Source: an uncultured Clostridium sp. (lineage in GTDB: Bacteria; Bacillota; Clostridia; Peptostreptococcales; Peptostreptococcaceae). Taken from it: a stretch of DNA of 64,000 bases. A model generated the notes under the pieces. The model had not been told where the DNA came from, searched no databases, and saw only the letters and a program-made list of their open reading frames with translations. The translations under genes were made by a program, and so were the position numbers. Position 1 is the stretch's first letter; each line of letters begins with the position of its first letter. Location of the stretch: the NCBI GenBank assembly GCA_945871955.1, contig CAMBXR010000001.1:162513-226512 (forward strand), in the 5' to 3' direction. This document shows positions 36,616 to 46,203 of the stretch, piece after piece.

Positions 36616-37326
36616 TTAATCATCGCGATTTTGTGCAATTAGTACTAATCTTAGCAATTGAAGTATTGCAGTAACCGCTGCTGCCACATAAGTTAATGCA
36701 GCTGCTTGAAGTACTTTTCTACTTTGTCTAACTTCTCTGTCATCTACTATGCCAAGTGTCGTCAATTGAGTCAAGGCCCTACTTGAAGCATTAAATTCCA
36801 CAGGTAAAGTAACTATTTGGAATAATACTGATGCAGAAAATAATAATATACCTACTTTTAGTAGTACTCCTCTTGTAACAAATCCTAACATAATAAATAT
36901 CCAAGACATATTTGAAGCAAAGTTTACTACAGGTACTAAACTACTTCTTATATTTAAAGGCGCATATCCATGAGCATGTTGGATTGCATGACCACATTCA
37001 TGAGCTGCTACAGAAATTGAAGTAATCGATGTTCTACTATAAACATCTTCTGATAATCTAACAACATTACTTCTTGGATCGTAGTGATCACTAAGTCTTC
37101 CTCTAACCATTTCTATTCTAACATTATATAGCCCATTACTATCTAATATTCTTCTAGCTACTTCTTGTCCTGTATACCCTCTATCACTTCTAACATTAAA
37201 ATATCTACTTGTCGTAGAACTTACTTTGTATTGAGCATATAAAGTAAGTAATATAGCTGGTATTATTAATATCATAGTAGGATCCACTCTATAACCATAG
37301 TATCCATAACCCATTCCAGGAATCAT
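36616..37326 (-). CDS. Zinc metallopeptidase, YugP family (Zn_peptidase_2)
   Basis: Membrane-associated neutral zinc metallopeptidase of 236 residues. It has two N-terminal hydrophobic blocks, then SVAAHECGHAIQHAHGYAPL with the HExxH zinc motif, and a hydrophobic C-terminus (VLQAAALTYVAAAVTAILQLLRL). The family's substrate is unknown. The ATG at 37326 follows AAGGAGA by 9 bp; an in-frame GTG at 37335 abuts the ribosome site. It follows the DUF116 gene by 14 bp, within the fmt-rsmB region as in several Clostridia. Confidence 0.9.
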   Translation of the reverse strand: MIPGMGYGYYGYRVDPTMILIIPAILLTLYAQYKVSSTTSRYFNVRSDRGYTGQEVARRILDSNGLYNVRIEMVRGRLSDHYDPRSNVVRLSEDVYSRTSITSISVAAHECGHAIQHAHGYAPLNIRSSLVPVVNFASNMSWIFIMLGFVTRGVLLKVGILLFSASVLFQIVTLPVEFNASSRALTQLTTLGIVDDREVRQSRKVLQAAALTYVAAAVTAILQLLRLVLIAQNRDD

Positions 37327-37340
37327 ACAAAACACTCTCC

Positions 37341-38075
37341 TTATTCATATGTAAAGAAATTAATTGCATCCTCTATTTCTTTTATATTGATATCTGTATC
37401 CACACAAGGTCCATTTGGTCTAGCATTAAATACACCAAGTACAGGGATTTTATTAACCTCTCTAACTCCAGAAGTTAAGTCTCTTTCACATGCCACAGCA
37501 ATTACTGCTTTTGGTTTGTTATCAACAATAATCTTTCTTGCTAAAGTTCCTCCTGTAGCTACAAATATCTTAGTATTGTATTTTTCTTTTAATTTCAGTA
37601 AATCATTTATTTTACATATGCCACATTTTTTGCAATTATCAATATTATTAGTAACTTTTAATTTACAACTATGATTTTGAATACAATGTGGTATTAAAAT
37701 CATTAAATCTTTACTATTAATTTTGTATTTATTACTGTAAATATAAGCATTATTTATTTTTATAAATATCTTTCTTATTTCGTCCTTTGATATTCCAATA
37801 AATTGTGCTATCTTATTTAAAATAGGAAATATTGATTTTACTATTAAATAATTTACTTTCATTAGAGTATTACTTACGTTTTTATTATTTAATATGATGT
37901 AAGTTATTACAGTTGAAAATATTATTAATAATATTATTCCAATGACTATAATATTTATCACTAAAGAAAGTAAATTAATATATCTTGATAAAAATGTATT
38001 AATCGTTAAAGTTCCTAGCACAAGTATTATTAAAAAAACATTAACTGCTTTAATGTATTTTTTTATATCACTCAT
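37341..38075 (-). CDS. DUF116 family protein
   Basis: DUF116 protein of 244 residues, function unknown. Two N-terminal membrane helices (about 10-28 and 35-62) precede a cytoplasmic domain whose Cys pattern IPHCIQNHSCKLKV ... NCKKCGICKI suggests a metal or Fe-S site, then FVATGGTLARKI, VACERDLTSGV and NARPNGPCVDTDIN. The family often sits with fmt and def, so a link to translation initiation has been suggested by context only. It follows fmt by 7 bp. Confidence 0.9.
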   Translation of the reverse strand: MSDIKKYIKAVNVFLIILVLGTLTINTFLSRYINLLSLVINIIVIGIILLIIFSTVITYIILNNKNVSNTLMKVNYLIVKSIFPILNKIAQFIGISKDEIRKIFIKINNAYIYSNKYKINSKDLMILIPHCIQNHSCKLKVTNNIDNCKKCGICKINDLLKLKEKYNTKIFVATGGTLARKIIVDNKPKAVIAVACERDLTSGVREVNKIPVLGVFNARPNGPCVDTDINIKEIEDAINFFTYE

Positions 38076-38082
38076 AATAAAC

Positions 38083-39012
38083 CTATCCTAGAATTATATT
38101 TTCTTCAATTTTATTTCCTTTTATATATTCACATACTTCTACTCTTTTTTTGTTTGGCATTTGTATTTCTTCTATTAATAAAACATTATCTTTAGTAGCT
38201 ACTATTATACCATCTTTGTCAACTTTAAGTATTGTCCCTGGAGCTTTTTCACTTGTTTCATTTAATACTTTAGTCTTCCAAACTTTCATAGTCTTATCTT
38301 CATAGGTTGTATAAGCACTTGGCCAAGGATTTACACCTCTTACTAAATTATGAACTTCTTTTGCACTTTTGTTAAAATCTATTTTTCCTAAAGATTTGTT
38401 CATAATAGGTGCATAAGAAGACTCTTCATGATTTTGAGGTGTTCTAGGAGCACATCCTTTTTCTATTTTATCAATAGTTTCTATTAAAATATCTCCACCT
38501 TGTTCCATCATTATATCATGAAGTTCACCTGCTGTTATTTCATCACTTAGAGCAAATTCACTTTGAAGTATGATATCTCCTGTATCTAATCCTTCATCCA
38601 TATACATAGTAGTTACACCAGTTTTTTCTTCACCGTTTATTATTACCCAGTTAATTGGTGCTGCACCTCTATATTTCGGAAGTAAAGATACGTGAACATT
38701 AACACATCCGAACTTTGGTATATCAAGTAATGCTTTAGGAAGTATTTGACCATAAGCTACTACTATTATTAAATCTGGATTAATCTCTTTTAATGTATCT
38801 ATAAATTCTTCATCTCTTGCTTTAATTGGTTGATATACTGGTATATTATGTTCTAGAGCCAATTCTTTCACTGGAGGCATACCCATTTTTTTACCTCTAC
38901 CAATTGGTTTATCAGCTTGAGTTACAACTCCTACTACATCTAGTTTTTCATCTATTAGTTTTTGTAGACATCCCTTTGCAATGTCTGGTGTTCCCATAAA
39001 TACTATTCTCAT
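38083..39012 (-). CDS. fmt: Methionyl-tRNA formyltransferase
   Basis: Formylates initiator Met-tRNA using 10-formyl-tetrahydrofolate. The 309-residue protein starts RIVFMGTPDIAKGCL and has HVSLLPKYRGAAPINWVI (the N-H-D active-site segment, with N and H in CVNVHVSLLP) and DEGLDTGDII. TAGTAGGAGTG precedes the ATG. It follows def by 15 bp, the standard def-fmt pair. Confidence 0.97.
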   Translation of the reverse strand: MRIVFMGTPDIAKGCLQKLIDEKLDVVGVVTQADKPIGRGKKMGMPPVKELALEHNIPVYQPIKARDEEFIDTLKEINPDLIIVVAYGQILPKALLDIPKFGCVNVHVSLLPKYRGAAPINWVIINGEEKTGVTTMYMDEGLDTGDIILQSEFALSDEITAGELHDIMMEQGGDILIETIDKIEKGCAPRTPQNHEESSYAPIMNKSLGKIDFNKSAKEVHNLVRGVNPWPSAYTTYEDKTMKVWKTKVLNETSEKAPGTILKVDKDGIIVATKDNVLLIEEIQMPNKKRVEVCEYIKGNKIEENIILG

Positions 39013-39027
39013 TTTATATCACTCCTA

Positions 39028-39468
39028 CTACTTTTCTACTTTATCTACAAATAAAACTCCGTCTAAGTGATCTATTTCATGACAGAAAGCTCTAGCAAGT
39101 AATTCTTCTCCTTCTATTTCAAAAGTATTTCCATGTCTATCTTGTGCTCTTACTCTTACTACATAAGGTCTCTTAACTTCTCCAGTTTCTCCTGCAACAC
39201 TTAAACAACCTTCTGCATCTATTTGTTCTCCACTAGTAGCTATTATTTCTGGATTTATAAGTTCTAATAATCCATCTCCAACATCTATTACAACTACTCT
39301 TTTTAATATACTAACTTGTGGTGCTGCAAGACCAACACCATCTGCTTCGTACATAGTATCTGCCATATCATCTAATAAATCTATTAATTTTTGATCAAAT
39401 TTTTCTACAACCTTTGATTTTTTTCTAAGTACTGGATCTCCAATTTGAGCTATTTGTCTTATTGCCAT
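39028..39468 (-). CDS. def: Peptide deformylase
   Basis: Fe2+/metal enzyme that removes the formyl group from new proteins. The 146 residues have all three motifs: [17 protein letters not shown], and HEIDHLDG with the zinc/iron HExxH. TATAGGAGGAATAAATT precedes the ATG. It lies between priA and fmt, the usual Firmicutes order. Confidence 0.97.
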   Translation of the reverse strand: MAIRQIAQIGDPVLRKKSKVVEKFDQKLIDLLDDMADTMYEADGVGLAAPQVSILKRVVVIDVGDGLLELINPEIIATSGEQIDAEGCLSVAGETGEVKRPYVVRVRAQDRHGNTFEIEGEELLARAFCHEIDHLDGVLFVDKVEK

Positions 39469-39487
39469 AATTTATTCCTCCTATAAA

Positions 39488-42028
39488 TTAAAGTATGTTG
39501 TTCGGATTAACATCTATGGAAATGTTAATATCTTTATCAAAAACAACTTCTTTTTTCGTTATACATATATATTTTATTATACCTTTTAATAAATTAATTT
39601 CAATATTATCATCTTTAAATAATAATTGATATCTATAATTTTGATTAATTTTTGAAATAGCACAAGGATTTGGACCTAAAATAAAGTCAAAATCTTCTAT
39701 TCCTCTTTCTTTTAATAAATAGATAAGAGAATTGTACATATTTTTTATATTTTTCTCAACTAGTTTTTCACTTTTTCCACTTACTACTACACTTATCATA
39801 TTATTAAATGGTGCATAGTTAAAAATCTTCCTTACTTTGATTTCATCTTCATAGAAACCTTCAAAGTCATATTTTAGTGCCCTTCTTATGACATAGTGAT
39901 CCGTATCATAAGTCTGAAGTACTACTTTTCCCTCTTTATCACTTCGTCCAGCTCTTCCTGCTACTTGAGTAATTAATTGAAATGTAGTTTCAAAACTTTT
40001 AAAGTCAGGTAAATTTAGCATCATATCTGCTGATAAAACTCCCACTAAAGTTACATCTTCAAAATCTAGACCTTTACTAAGCATTTGTGTTCCAATTAAT
40101 ATATTTGCTTCTTTATTTTTAAACTTATCTAATATATTATCCAGCTCACCTTTTTTAGATGTAGTGTCTTTATCCATACGAAGAACTTTAGCATTTTTAA
40201 ATAATCTTTTTATTTCGTCTTCTACTTTTTCTGTACCAATTCCAAATGGTTTAACATAGTCACTGCCACACTCTGGACAAGTTTTAGATATATTTTCTTC
40301 ATATCCACAATAATGACATATTCCCATATTTTTATGCTTATGATAAGTTAAAGATATATCACAATTTTTACAAGAAAATACATAACCACATTTTCTACAA
40401 GAAACAAAGTTACTATATCCTCTTCTATTTAAAAATAATATAACTTGGTTATTTTTGTTTAACTCAGTTTCAATTTCTTGTTGTAATTTATATGAGAACA
40501 TACTTTTATTCCCTATCATAAGCTCATTTTTCATATCAACTAATTCTATTTTAGGAAGAGGCTTTTTATTTGCTCTTTCTTTAATAGTAATTAATTCATA
40601 TTCATTATTTTTAGCTCTATAATATTCTTCCACAGAAGGTGTAGCAGAACCTAAAACTAGAGTGATATTTCTTTTTAATACCATATATTTCCCAACTTCT
40701 ATGGCTGAAAACTTAGGATTCATTTCTGATTTATAAGCATTTTCATGAAATTCATCAATAATAACTAAACCTAAACTATTGAATGGTGCAAATAGTGCAG
40801 ATCTAGCACCTATTAGTATTCTTATTTTACCTTTTTTTATAGCTTTAAAAACATCATGTTTCTCGCCTTCTGAAAGTTTACTATGAAATACACCCACAAT
40901 ATCTCCAAATCTATTTTTAAGTCTGGATATGGTCTGTGGTGTTAAAGAAATTTCTGGAACAAGAAAAATACTATCTAATCCTTGTTTTAGAGCATAGTCG
41001 ATAATCTCCATATATACTTCTGTTTTACCACTCCCTGTAACTCCATGAATCATATAAGGTTTCTTATTATCATTAAACATTTCTGACGTAACTTTTTGCA
41101 CTGCTTCTTTTTGCTCAGAATTAAGTATAACTTCCTTTTTATTTTCATTATATAAATCTTTAGGACTTCTATAATAGTCTTTAATTGTAAAAGCAATTAA
41201 ATTTTTACTTTGCAAAGATGTTATACTAGATTTTGTTGCTTTTAATAATTTAATTAAATCATTAATCTCTATTTCCTCATTATATTTTAAAAAATCTACT
41301 ATTTCTCTCTGCTTTGGTCCTAATTTAATTTTATTATATAAAATATAGTCTTCAACTAAATCTGTATCCATATTCAAGGATACATAACAAATTTTCTTTT
41401 CATTTTTTTGACTTTTATAATTCCAGTTAATATCTATTAATTTTTCTTCTTTCATTTTTAATAGAAGATTGTTAATAGTAGAAGATAATTTTAAGTCCTT
41501 AGGATTAATATTTTCTTCTACAGCTTTTTCTTTTATTAATTTTTCTATTTTTATTTTATTTTTATTTTCTATTATTTTATTAATAATAAATTGTCTATTT
41601 TCACTTAAGCTATCTATTTTGTCATAAAAATCTTTATCATCTAAACTTTCCATTTCTTTTGATAAGCTTATCTCTTTAAAACTATCTACTTTGAATCCCT
41701 TTGGATGAAGTAATAATATGCAATCCATATATGTACATAAATATCTATTCTTCATCCATTTGATAAGACTTATATCTTCTTCTTTAAAAATAGGATATTC
41801 ATCTAAAATATCAAATATTTCTTTAAAGTCTATATTATCTTCTACTTTTTCAGTAATTAAAAATACATAAGCTTCAATTGGTTTATTGCCCTTACCAAAA
41901 GGAACTAAAACCCTATGACCTATTTGTAAGTCATCAACCAAAAATTCAGGTACTTTATATGTGAATAAGTTATCTGTATATCTGCTGTTATTTTTAACTA
42001 TAACTTTTGCATATTTTTCACTATACAT
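39488..42028 (-). CDS. priA: Primosomal protein N' (replication restart helicase)
   Basis: Helicase that reloads the replisome at stalled forks. The 846-residue protein is full length, longer than E. coli PriA. N-terminal 3'-DNA-binding part (1-100), Walker A GVTGSGKTEVYMEII, motif II IIDEFHENAYKSE where most PriA proteins have DEEH, eight zinc Cys from CRKCGYVFSCKNC to CPECGSDY, GTQMLSKGLDF and QVAGRAGRSD. AAGGAGTAATCT precedes the ATG. An unusual element lies in the 120 bp upstream. Confidence 0.96.
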   Translation of the reverse strand: MYSEKYAKVIVKNNSRYTDNLFTYKVPEFLVDDLQIGHRVLVPFGKGNKPIEAYVFLITEKVEDNIDFKEIFDILDEYPIFKEEDISLIKWMKNRYLCTYMDCILLLHPKGFKVDSFKEISLSKEMESLDDKDFYDKIDSLSENRQFIINKIIENKNKIKIEKLIKEKAVEENINPKDLKLSSTINNLLLKMKEEKLIDINWNYKSQKNEKKICYVSLNMDTDLVEDYILYNKIKLGPKQREIVDFLKYNEEIEINDLIKLLKATKSSITSLQSKNLIAFTIKDYYRSPKDLYNENKKEVILNSEQKEAVQKVTSEMFNDNKKPYMIHGVTGSGKTEVYMEIIDYALKQGLDSIFLVPEISLTPQTISRLKNRFGDIVGVFHSKLSEGEKHDVFKAIKKGKIRILIGARSALFAPFNSLGLVIIDEFHENAYKSEMNPKFSAIEVGKYMVLKRNITLVLGSATPSVEEYYRAKNNEYELITIKERANKKPLPKIELVDMKNELMIGNKSMFSYKLQQEIETELNKNNQVILFLNRRGYSNFVSCRKCGYVFSCKNCDISLTYHKHKNMGICHYCGYEENISKTCPECGSDYVKPFGIGTEKVEDEIKRLFKNAKVLRMDKDTTSKKGELDNILDKFKNKEANILIGTQMLSKGLDFEDVTLVGVLSADMMLNLPDFKSFETTFQLITQVAGRAGRSDKEGKVVLQTYDTDHYVIRRALKYDFEGFYEDEIKVRKIFNYAPFNNMISVVVSGKSEKLVEKNIKNMYNSLIYLLKERGIEDFDFILGPNPCAISKINQNYRYQLLFKDDNIEINLLKGIIKYICITKKEVVFDKDINISIDVNPNNIL

Positions 42029-42040
42029 AGATTACTCCTT

Positions 42041-42123
42041 AAAATTCGCTTCGCTCATATCGCCAATGATATGCTTTTGCTATCGCTACAAGCAAATCCA
42101 TTGCTCAAAAATTCACTTCGCTT
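42041..42123. repeat. Intergenic element with imperfect direct repeats and small hairpins
   Basis: Two 16-bp copies, AAAATTCGCTTCGCTC (42041-42056) and AAAATTCACTTCGCTT (42108-42123), flank about 51 bp. Inside, CATATC / GATATG (42056-42061, 42068-42073) form a hairpin and GCTT / AAGC a second. Base composition is richer in GC than the surrounding intergenic DNA. Sequences of the GCGAAGCGAATTTT kind recur between genes in clostridial genomes, so this may be one copy of a dispersed repeat. Confidence 0.55.
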
Positions 42124-42153
42124 AAAAATATAAGCACCTATAAATAGATGCTT
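42122..42153 (-). terminator. Terminator after coaBC
   Basis: 10-bp stem AAGCATCTAT / ATAGGTGCTT (one T-G pair) with a loop of two, then ATATTTTT on the minus strand. It overlaps the coaBC stop. Confidence 0.7.
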
Positions 42154-43354
42154 ACTTTTTCAATAATGATTTTACTTTATCTAATATAACATCAGCAACT
42201 TCATCCTTTTTCATTTGAGGGAAGTTTTCCATGTTACCATCTTTGTCAATTATTTTTACTATATTTGTATCAGTTCCAAATCCTGCACCTTGTTCAGTCA
42301 AGTCATTTGCAACGATAAAATCTAGATTTTTCTTTTTTATTTTACCTTTTGCATTTTCAATAAGGTCATTAGTTTCAGCAGCAAATCCTACTAAAATTTT
42401 ATCTTTTTTAATTTTACCTAATTCATAGGCTATATCCTTATTTCTATCTAATTCTATAACTAAATCATCATTGCTTTTTTTAATTTTTTTATCACAATAA
42501 GTCTTAGGTTTATAATCAGCCACAGCTGCACTTTTAATTATTACTTGATTTTCATCAAAATTATCTATGATTGCATTATACATATCTTGGGCAGACTCTA
42601 TTTTTACTAATTTCTTAATATTAGAAGGTGGATCTATATTTGTAGGTCCACTAACTAGAGTTACTTCTGCACCTCTATCAGCAGCTACTTTGGCAATGGC
42701 ATATCCCATTTTACCTGTAGATCTATTTGTTAAGTATCTTACTGGGTCTATTCTTTCTACTGTTGGCCCTGCAGTTATCATTATTTTTTTACCTAATAAA
42801 TCTTTCTTTTTTTCTTTAAGTAAATTTACAACTGCATCAACTATTACTTCTGGAGAGGCTAATTTACCTTCTCCTGTATCGCCACAAGCAAGTCTACCAC
42901 TTTCTGGATTTACAAAATCATAACCTAATTCTTTTAGTGTACTTATATTTTTTTGAAGAATAGGATTTTTATACATATTAGTATTCATAGCAGGAGCTAT
43001 AAGTACTTTTCCTGTAGTTGCCATAACAGTAGTTGTCAACATATCATCACATATTCCATTTGCTATTTTGCCAATTACATTAGCTGTACAAGGTGCGATT
43101 AAAAATACATCTGCCTTTTTTGCTAAAGATATATGTTCCACATCCCAAGTCTTTGGTTCTTCAAACATATCACTTACTACATAATTTTGACTTAATGATT
43201 GAAAAGTCAACGGCTTAACAAATTCTGTTGCACCTTTAGTCATAATTACATGAACATTTGCATTTAATTTTTTAAGTCGACTTACTATATCGCAGGCTTT
43301 ATAAGCTGCTATTCCACCACTTACACCAATTACTACAGTCTTACCTTTTAACAT
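42152..43354 (-). CDS. coaBC: Bifunctional phosphopantothenoylcysteine decarboxylase/synthase
   Basis: Carries out two successive steps of coenzyme A synthesis. The 400-residue protein has the flavin-binding CoaC domain first (about 1-185: GVSGGIAAYKACDIVS, PAMNTNMY), then CoaB (about 190-400: ITAGPTVERIDPVRYLTNRS and KSAAVADYKPK). GAGGAGTAAGAT precedes the ATG. It follows rpoZ by 3 bp. With coaD at 20822, two CoA steps are in the window. Confidence 0.97.
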   Translation of the reverse strand: MLKGKTVVIGVSGGIAAYKACDIVSRLKKLNANVHVIMTKGATEFVKPLTFQSLSQNYVVSDMFEEPKTWDVEHISLAKKADVFLIAPCTANVIGKIANGICDDMLTTTVMATTGKVLIAPAMNTNMYKNPILQKNISTLKELGYDFVNPESGRLACGDTGEGKLASPEVIVDAVVNLLKEKKKDLLGKKIMITAGPTVERIDPVRYLTNRSTGKMGYAIAKVAADRGAEVTLVSGPTNIDPPSNIKKLVKIESAQDMYNAIIDNFDENQVIIKSAAVADYKPKTYCDKKIKKSNDDLVIELDRNKDIAYELGKIKKDKILVGFAAETNDLIENAKGKIKKKNLDFIVANDLTEQGAGFGTDTNIVKIIDKDGNMENFPQMKKDEVADVILDKVKSLLKK

Positions 43355-43357
43355 ATC

Positions 43358-43618
43358 TTACTCCTCGATTAATTTGCTTTGTTCTTCAGCATGTAACGCT
43401 TCTTGTATTTCTATTTCTTCTTCAGTTAATAATCTGTAAGTTATTTTTCCTTCTGCTATTTCTTCAGTAGCAAGCATTACTGGTCTACCTTTGTTAACTT
43501 TGCTGTCTACATATGGCTCACTTCCGTCAACTATTTCTCTAGCTCTTTTAGCTACTGTCCCTACTAAGTAATATCTGTTATCTATTTTTGCTAATACTTC
43601 ATTTATAGATGGTTTCAT
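43358..43618 (-). CDS. rpoZ: DNA-directed RNA polymerase omega subunit
   Basis: Small polymerase subunit that helps fold beta-prime. The 86 residues have the conserved NRYYLVGTVAKRAREIVDG core and KPVMLATEEI-like RPVMLATEEIAEGKITY. AAGGAGGAATT precedes the ATG. It begins one base after gmk. Confidence 0.95.
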   Translation of the reverse strand: MKPSINEVLAKIDNRYYLVGTVAKRAREIVDGSEPYVDSKVNKGRPVMLATEEIAEGKITYRLLTEEEIEIQEALHAEEQSKLIEE

Positions 43619-43619
43619 T

Positions 43620-44246
43620 TTATAATTCCTCCTTAAATTTTCTTATTATTTCTTCTTCATATCTTGCAGCTTTATTTTTTTCTGCACTTATGATATTTTC
43701 AATTTCTATTGCAGCTTCAACTTCTCTATTAGTTTCGTTGAAAATAAAATAGTTATAATCTTTAATTTGTTTAATTTCTTCAAAGGCACAGCTTAATCTT
43801 TCTTGCATTTGCTCCTCAGTTTCTGTTCCTCTAGAAGATAATCTACTTTGTAATTCGCTAAGAGTTGGTGGTAAAACAAAGATTAATATTGCATCTGGGT
43901 AAATTTGTTTTACTTGTCTTGCTCCTTGCATTTCAATTTCAAGGACAACATCTTGTCCTCTTTCTAAACACTCCATTACAGGTCCTTTTGGAGTTCCATA
44001 GAAATTACTATAAGTTTTTGCATATTCTAAAAACTCATTATTACTTATCATATGGTTGAACTTCTCATGAGTTAGAAAGAAATAGTTCACACCATCTACT
44101 TCACCAGTTCTTGGTTGTCTAGTAGTTGCTGATACAGAAAGTTTTAAATCTTTATTTCTGTCCATTAATACTTTACAAATTGTGCCCTTACCTGCACCAG
44201 ATGGTCCTGATACAACTAATAAAAGACCTTTCTTGTTTATAACCAT
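43620..44246 (-). CDS. gmk: Guanylate kinase
   Basis: Phosphorylates GMP to GDP. The 208-residue protein has P-loop SGPSGAGKGTIC (about 13-24), SVSATTRQPRTGEVDGVNYFF, and EIEMQGARQVK. AAAGGATGAAATATTA precedes the ATG. In Bacillus remA lies between yicC and gmk; here the 68-bp gap to yicC has no gene. Confidence 0.97.
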   Translation of the reverse strand: MVINKKGLLLVVSGPSGAGKGTICKVLMDRNKDLKLSVSATTRQPRTGEVDGVNYFFLTHEKFNHMISNNEFLEYAKTYSNFYGTPKGPVMECLERGQDVVLEIEMQGARQVKQIYPDAILIFVLPPTLSELQSRLSSRGTETEEQMQERLSCAFEEIKQIKDYNYFIFNETNREVEAAIEIENIISAEKNKAARYEEEIIRKFKEEL

Positions 44247-44314
44247 TAATATTTCATCCTTTCAACTTATCTATTAGTATTATACATCTTCGTAGTACTT
44301 ATCATACTTAAATA

Positions 44315-45196
44315 CTATTCGATGTTTTGTATTTGTTCTCTAATTTTTTCTAATTCACTTTTTACTTCTACTACTAAATTAGTTATATTAAGATTAGATG
44401 ATTTTGAGCCTGTTGTATTAACTTCTCTATTCATCTCTTGAATTAAGAAGTCAATTTTTCTTCCTATAGAATCATTTTTTACAACAGTATTTTTAAGCTG
44501 TTCAATATGACTTCTAAATCTAACTATTTCTTCCGTTATAGAACTTTTATCTGCAAATATTGCAACCTCTTGTGCTAGTCTATTTTCATCTATTAAACTT
44601 GGATTGTCTAAAATTTCACTAATTCTATTATTTAATTTCTCTTTGTATTCATCTACAACAGTATCCGAATATTTTTCTATTTCATCTAGTAGATTTTTTA
44701 GAATATCACATCTTTCTAGAGTATCTTGAGCAAGTTTTTCACCTTCTACTTTTCTCATTTCACCAAGTTTTTCTAATGCCATATCTAGCGCTACTTGTAA
44801 CATACCCCAGTATAAATCTTCATCTTCTTCTTTTTCCTCACATTTTACTATATCAGGAAATTTAGCCACACTCATAACACTTATATCGTCTTGTAAATTA
44901 AATTTATCTTTTATTTCATTTAATATACTCACATATTGAGTAGCTAATTTATCATCGAACTTTAAGTTTACATCCTCAGAGCCAATTAAGTCAAGCTTTA
45001 TATATAAATCTACTCTTCCTCTTTTTATAAAATTTTTCACATAATTTCTAACTTTATCTTCTAAAAAAGATATTTTTCTAGGTAAACGTACATTTATATC
45101 ACAATATTTATGATTTATTGTTTTACATTCTACTAAAAAATGATAATTATCATTTTTAAATTCGCCTCTACCAAAGCCTGTCATACTTATAGCCAT
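44315..45196 (-). CDS. YicC family endoribonuclease
   Basis: YicC/YloC protein of 293 residues, recently shown in E. coli and Bacillus to be an endoribonuclease. It has SMTGFGRGEF at the start, KTINHKYCDINVRLP, KRGRVDLYIKL, and the C-terminal IDFLIQEMNREVNTTGSKS signature. The ATG at 45196 follows GGAGGTATAGTAAT; the longer in-frame form overlaps dapF and has no site. It begins 4 bp after the dapF stop, and precedes gmk by 68 bp. Confidence 0.94.
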   Translation of the reverse strand: MAISMTGFGRGEFKNDNYHFLVECKTINHKYCDINVRLPRKISFLEDKVRNYVKNFIKRGRVDLYIKLDLIGSEDVNLKFDDKLATQYVSILNEIKDKFNLQDDISVMSVAKFPDIVKCEEKEEDEDLYWGMLQVALDMALEKLGEMRKVEGEKLAQDTLERCDILKNLLDEIEKYSDTVVDEYKEKLNNRISEILDNPSLIDENRLAQEVAIFADKSSITEEIVRFRSHIEQLKNTVVKNDSIGRKIDFLIQEMNREVNTTGSKSSNLNITNLVVEVKSELEKIREQIQNIE

Positions 45197-45200
45197 ATTA

Positions 45201-46034
45201 CTATACCTCCAAATTTCCTTCGCATATTTTTTCTGATTTTCCACTCATATAAGCTTCATCTTTAATTAAATCTATTGTTATATTTCCACCTTCAGAAATA
45301 ACATTTACACTATTTCCAACTTTCTTTAAATAATTGCTTATAATAACTGAAGCTGTCATACCTGTACCACATCCTAATGTATATCCACATCCTCTTTCCC
45401 ATGTTCTAACTAATATATTATCTTGATCTATAACTTTTACAAAATTTACATTAGTCTTTTGTGGAAATATTTCATGTTTTTCAATCAATGGTCCATATTT
45501 ATGTACTTCATCCATATTTATTTCTTCTACAAAGATTATTGTATGGGGAACTCCCATAAGTATAGAATTTATATTAAAATCTCTATCTAAAACATGTATT
45601 TTTTCATTTATAAATACTTCTTTATCTGTTTTTACAGGTATATCACAAGATTTAAAACTACCTTTTCCCATATTCACTGTAATAGTATCTATTTCTTTAT
45701 TTTTTAAATTTATTTTTATTTTTTTTATACCATCTAATGTATAAACATCAAATTCTTCTTTGTTAACTATATTATTATCATAAACAAATTTAACAAAACA
45801 TCTAAGTCCATTTCCACACATAGATGCACGACTTCCATCAGAATTATAATACACCATTTCTATATCTGCTACATTACTATTTTTCACAACTAAAAGTCCA
45901 TCAGCCCCAACTGAAAATCTTCTATGACATACTTTTTTAGCCAAGAGTTTATAATCATTATTATCTATATTATCATATCTTCCATCAATAGCTATAAAAT
46001 CATTACCTATCCCTTGTAATTTCCAAAACTTCAT
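45201..46034 (-). CDS. dapF: Diaminopimelate epimerase
   Basis: Converts LL- to meso-diaminopimelate for lysine and peptidoglycan. The 277-residue protein has GIGNDFIAIDG, the active-site Cys in SMCGNGLRCFVKF, and the second Cys in ERGCGYTLGCGTGM. The ATG at 46034 follows GGGGAGAT; the longer in-frame reading from 46109 lies in AT-rich leader with no site. It is divergent from rqcH and appears to begin the dapF-yicC-gmk-rpoZ-coaBC transcript. Confidence 0.96.
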   Translation of the reverse strand: MKFWKLQGIGNDFIAIDGRYDNIDNNDYKLLAKKVCHRRFSVGADGLLVVKNSNVADIEMVYYNSDGSRASMCGNGLRCFVKFVYDNNIVNKEEFDVYTLDGIKKIKINLKNKEIDTITVNMGKGSFKSCDIPVKTDKEVFINEKIHVLDRDFNINSILMGVPHTIIFVEEINMDEVHKYGPLIEKHEIFPQKTNVNFVKVIDQDNILVRTWERGCGYTLGCGTGMTASVIISNYLKKVGNSVNVISEGGNITIDLIKDEAYMSGKSEKICEGNLEV

Positions 46035-46203
46035 CCATATCTCCCCTTTATATAAATCCAGTTCTAACTTAATATTATACATTATTTTATATTTTTTTAC
46101 CATTTCCATTTTAATTTATACAAAAGATTATGTACCGAGTATTCACATCTTGGTTATAATATGTAATAATAAGTTTATTACTTATGTCTGAAAGGAGAAT
46201 ATT

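Noticed and set aside
42041..42123. CRISPR array
   Set aside because: Only two imperfect copies with one spacer and no cas genes.
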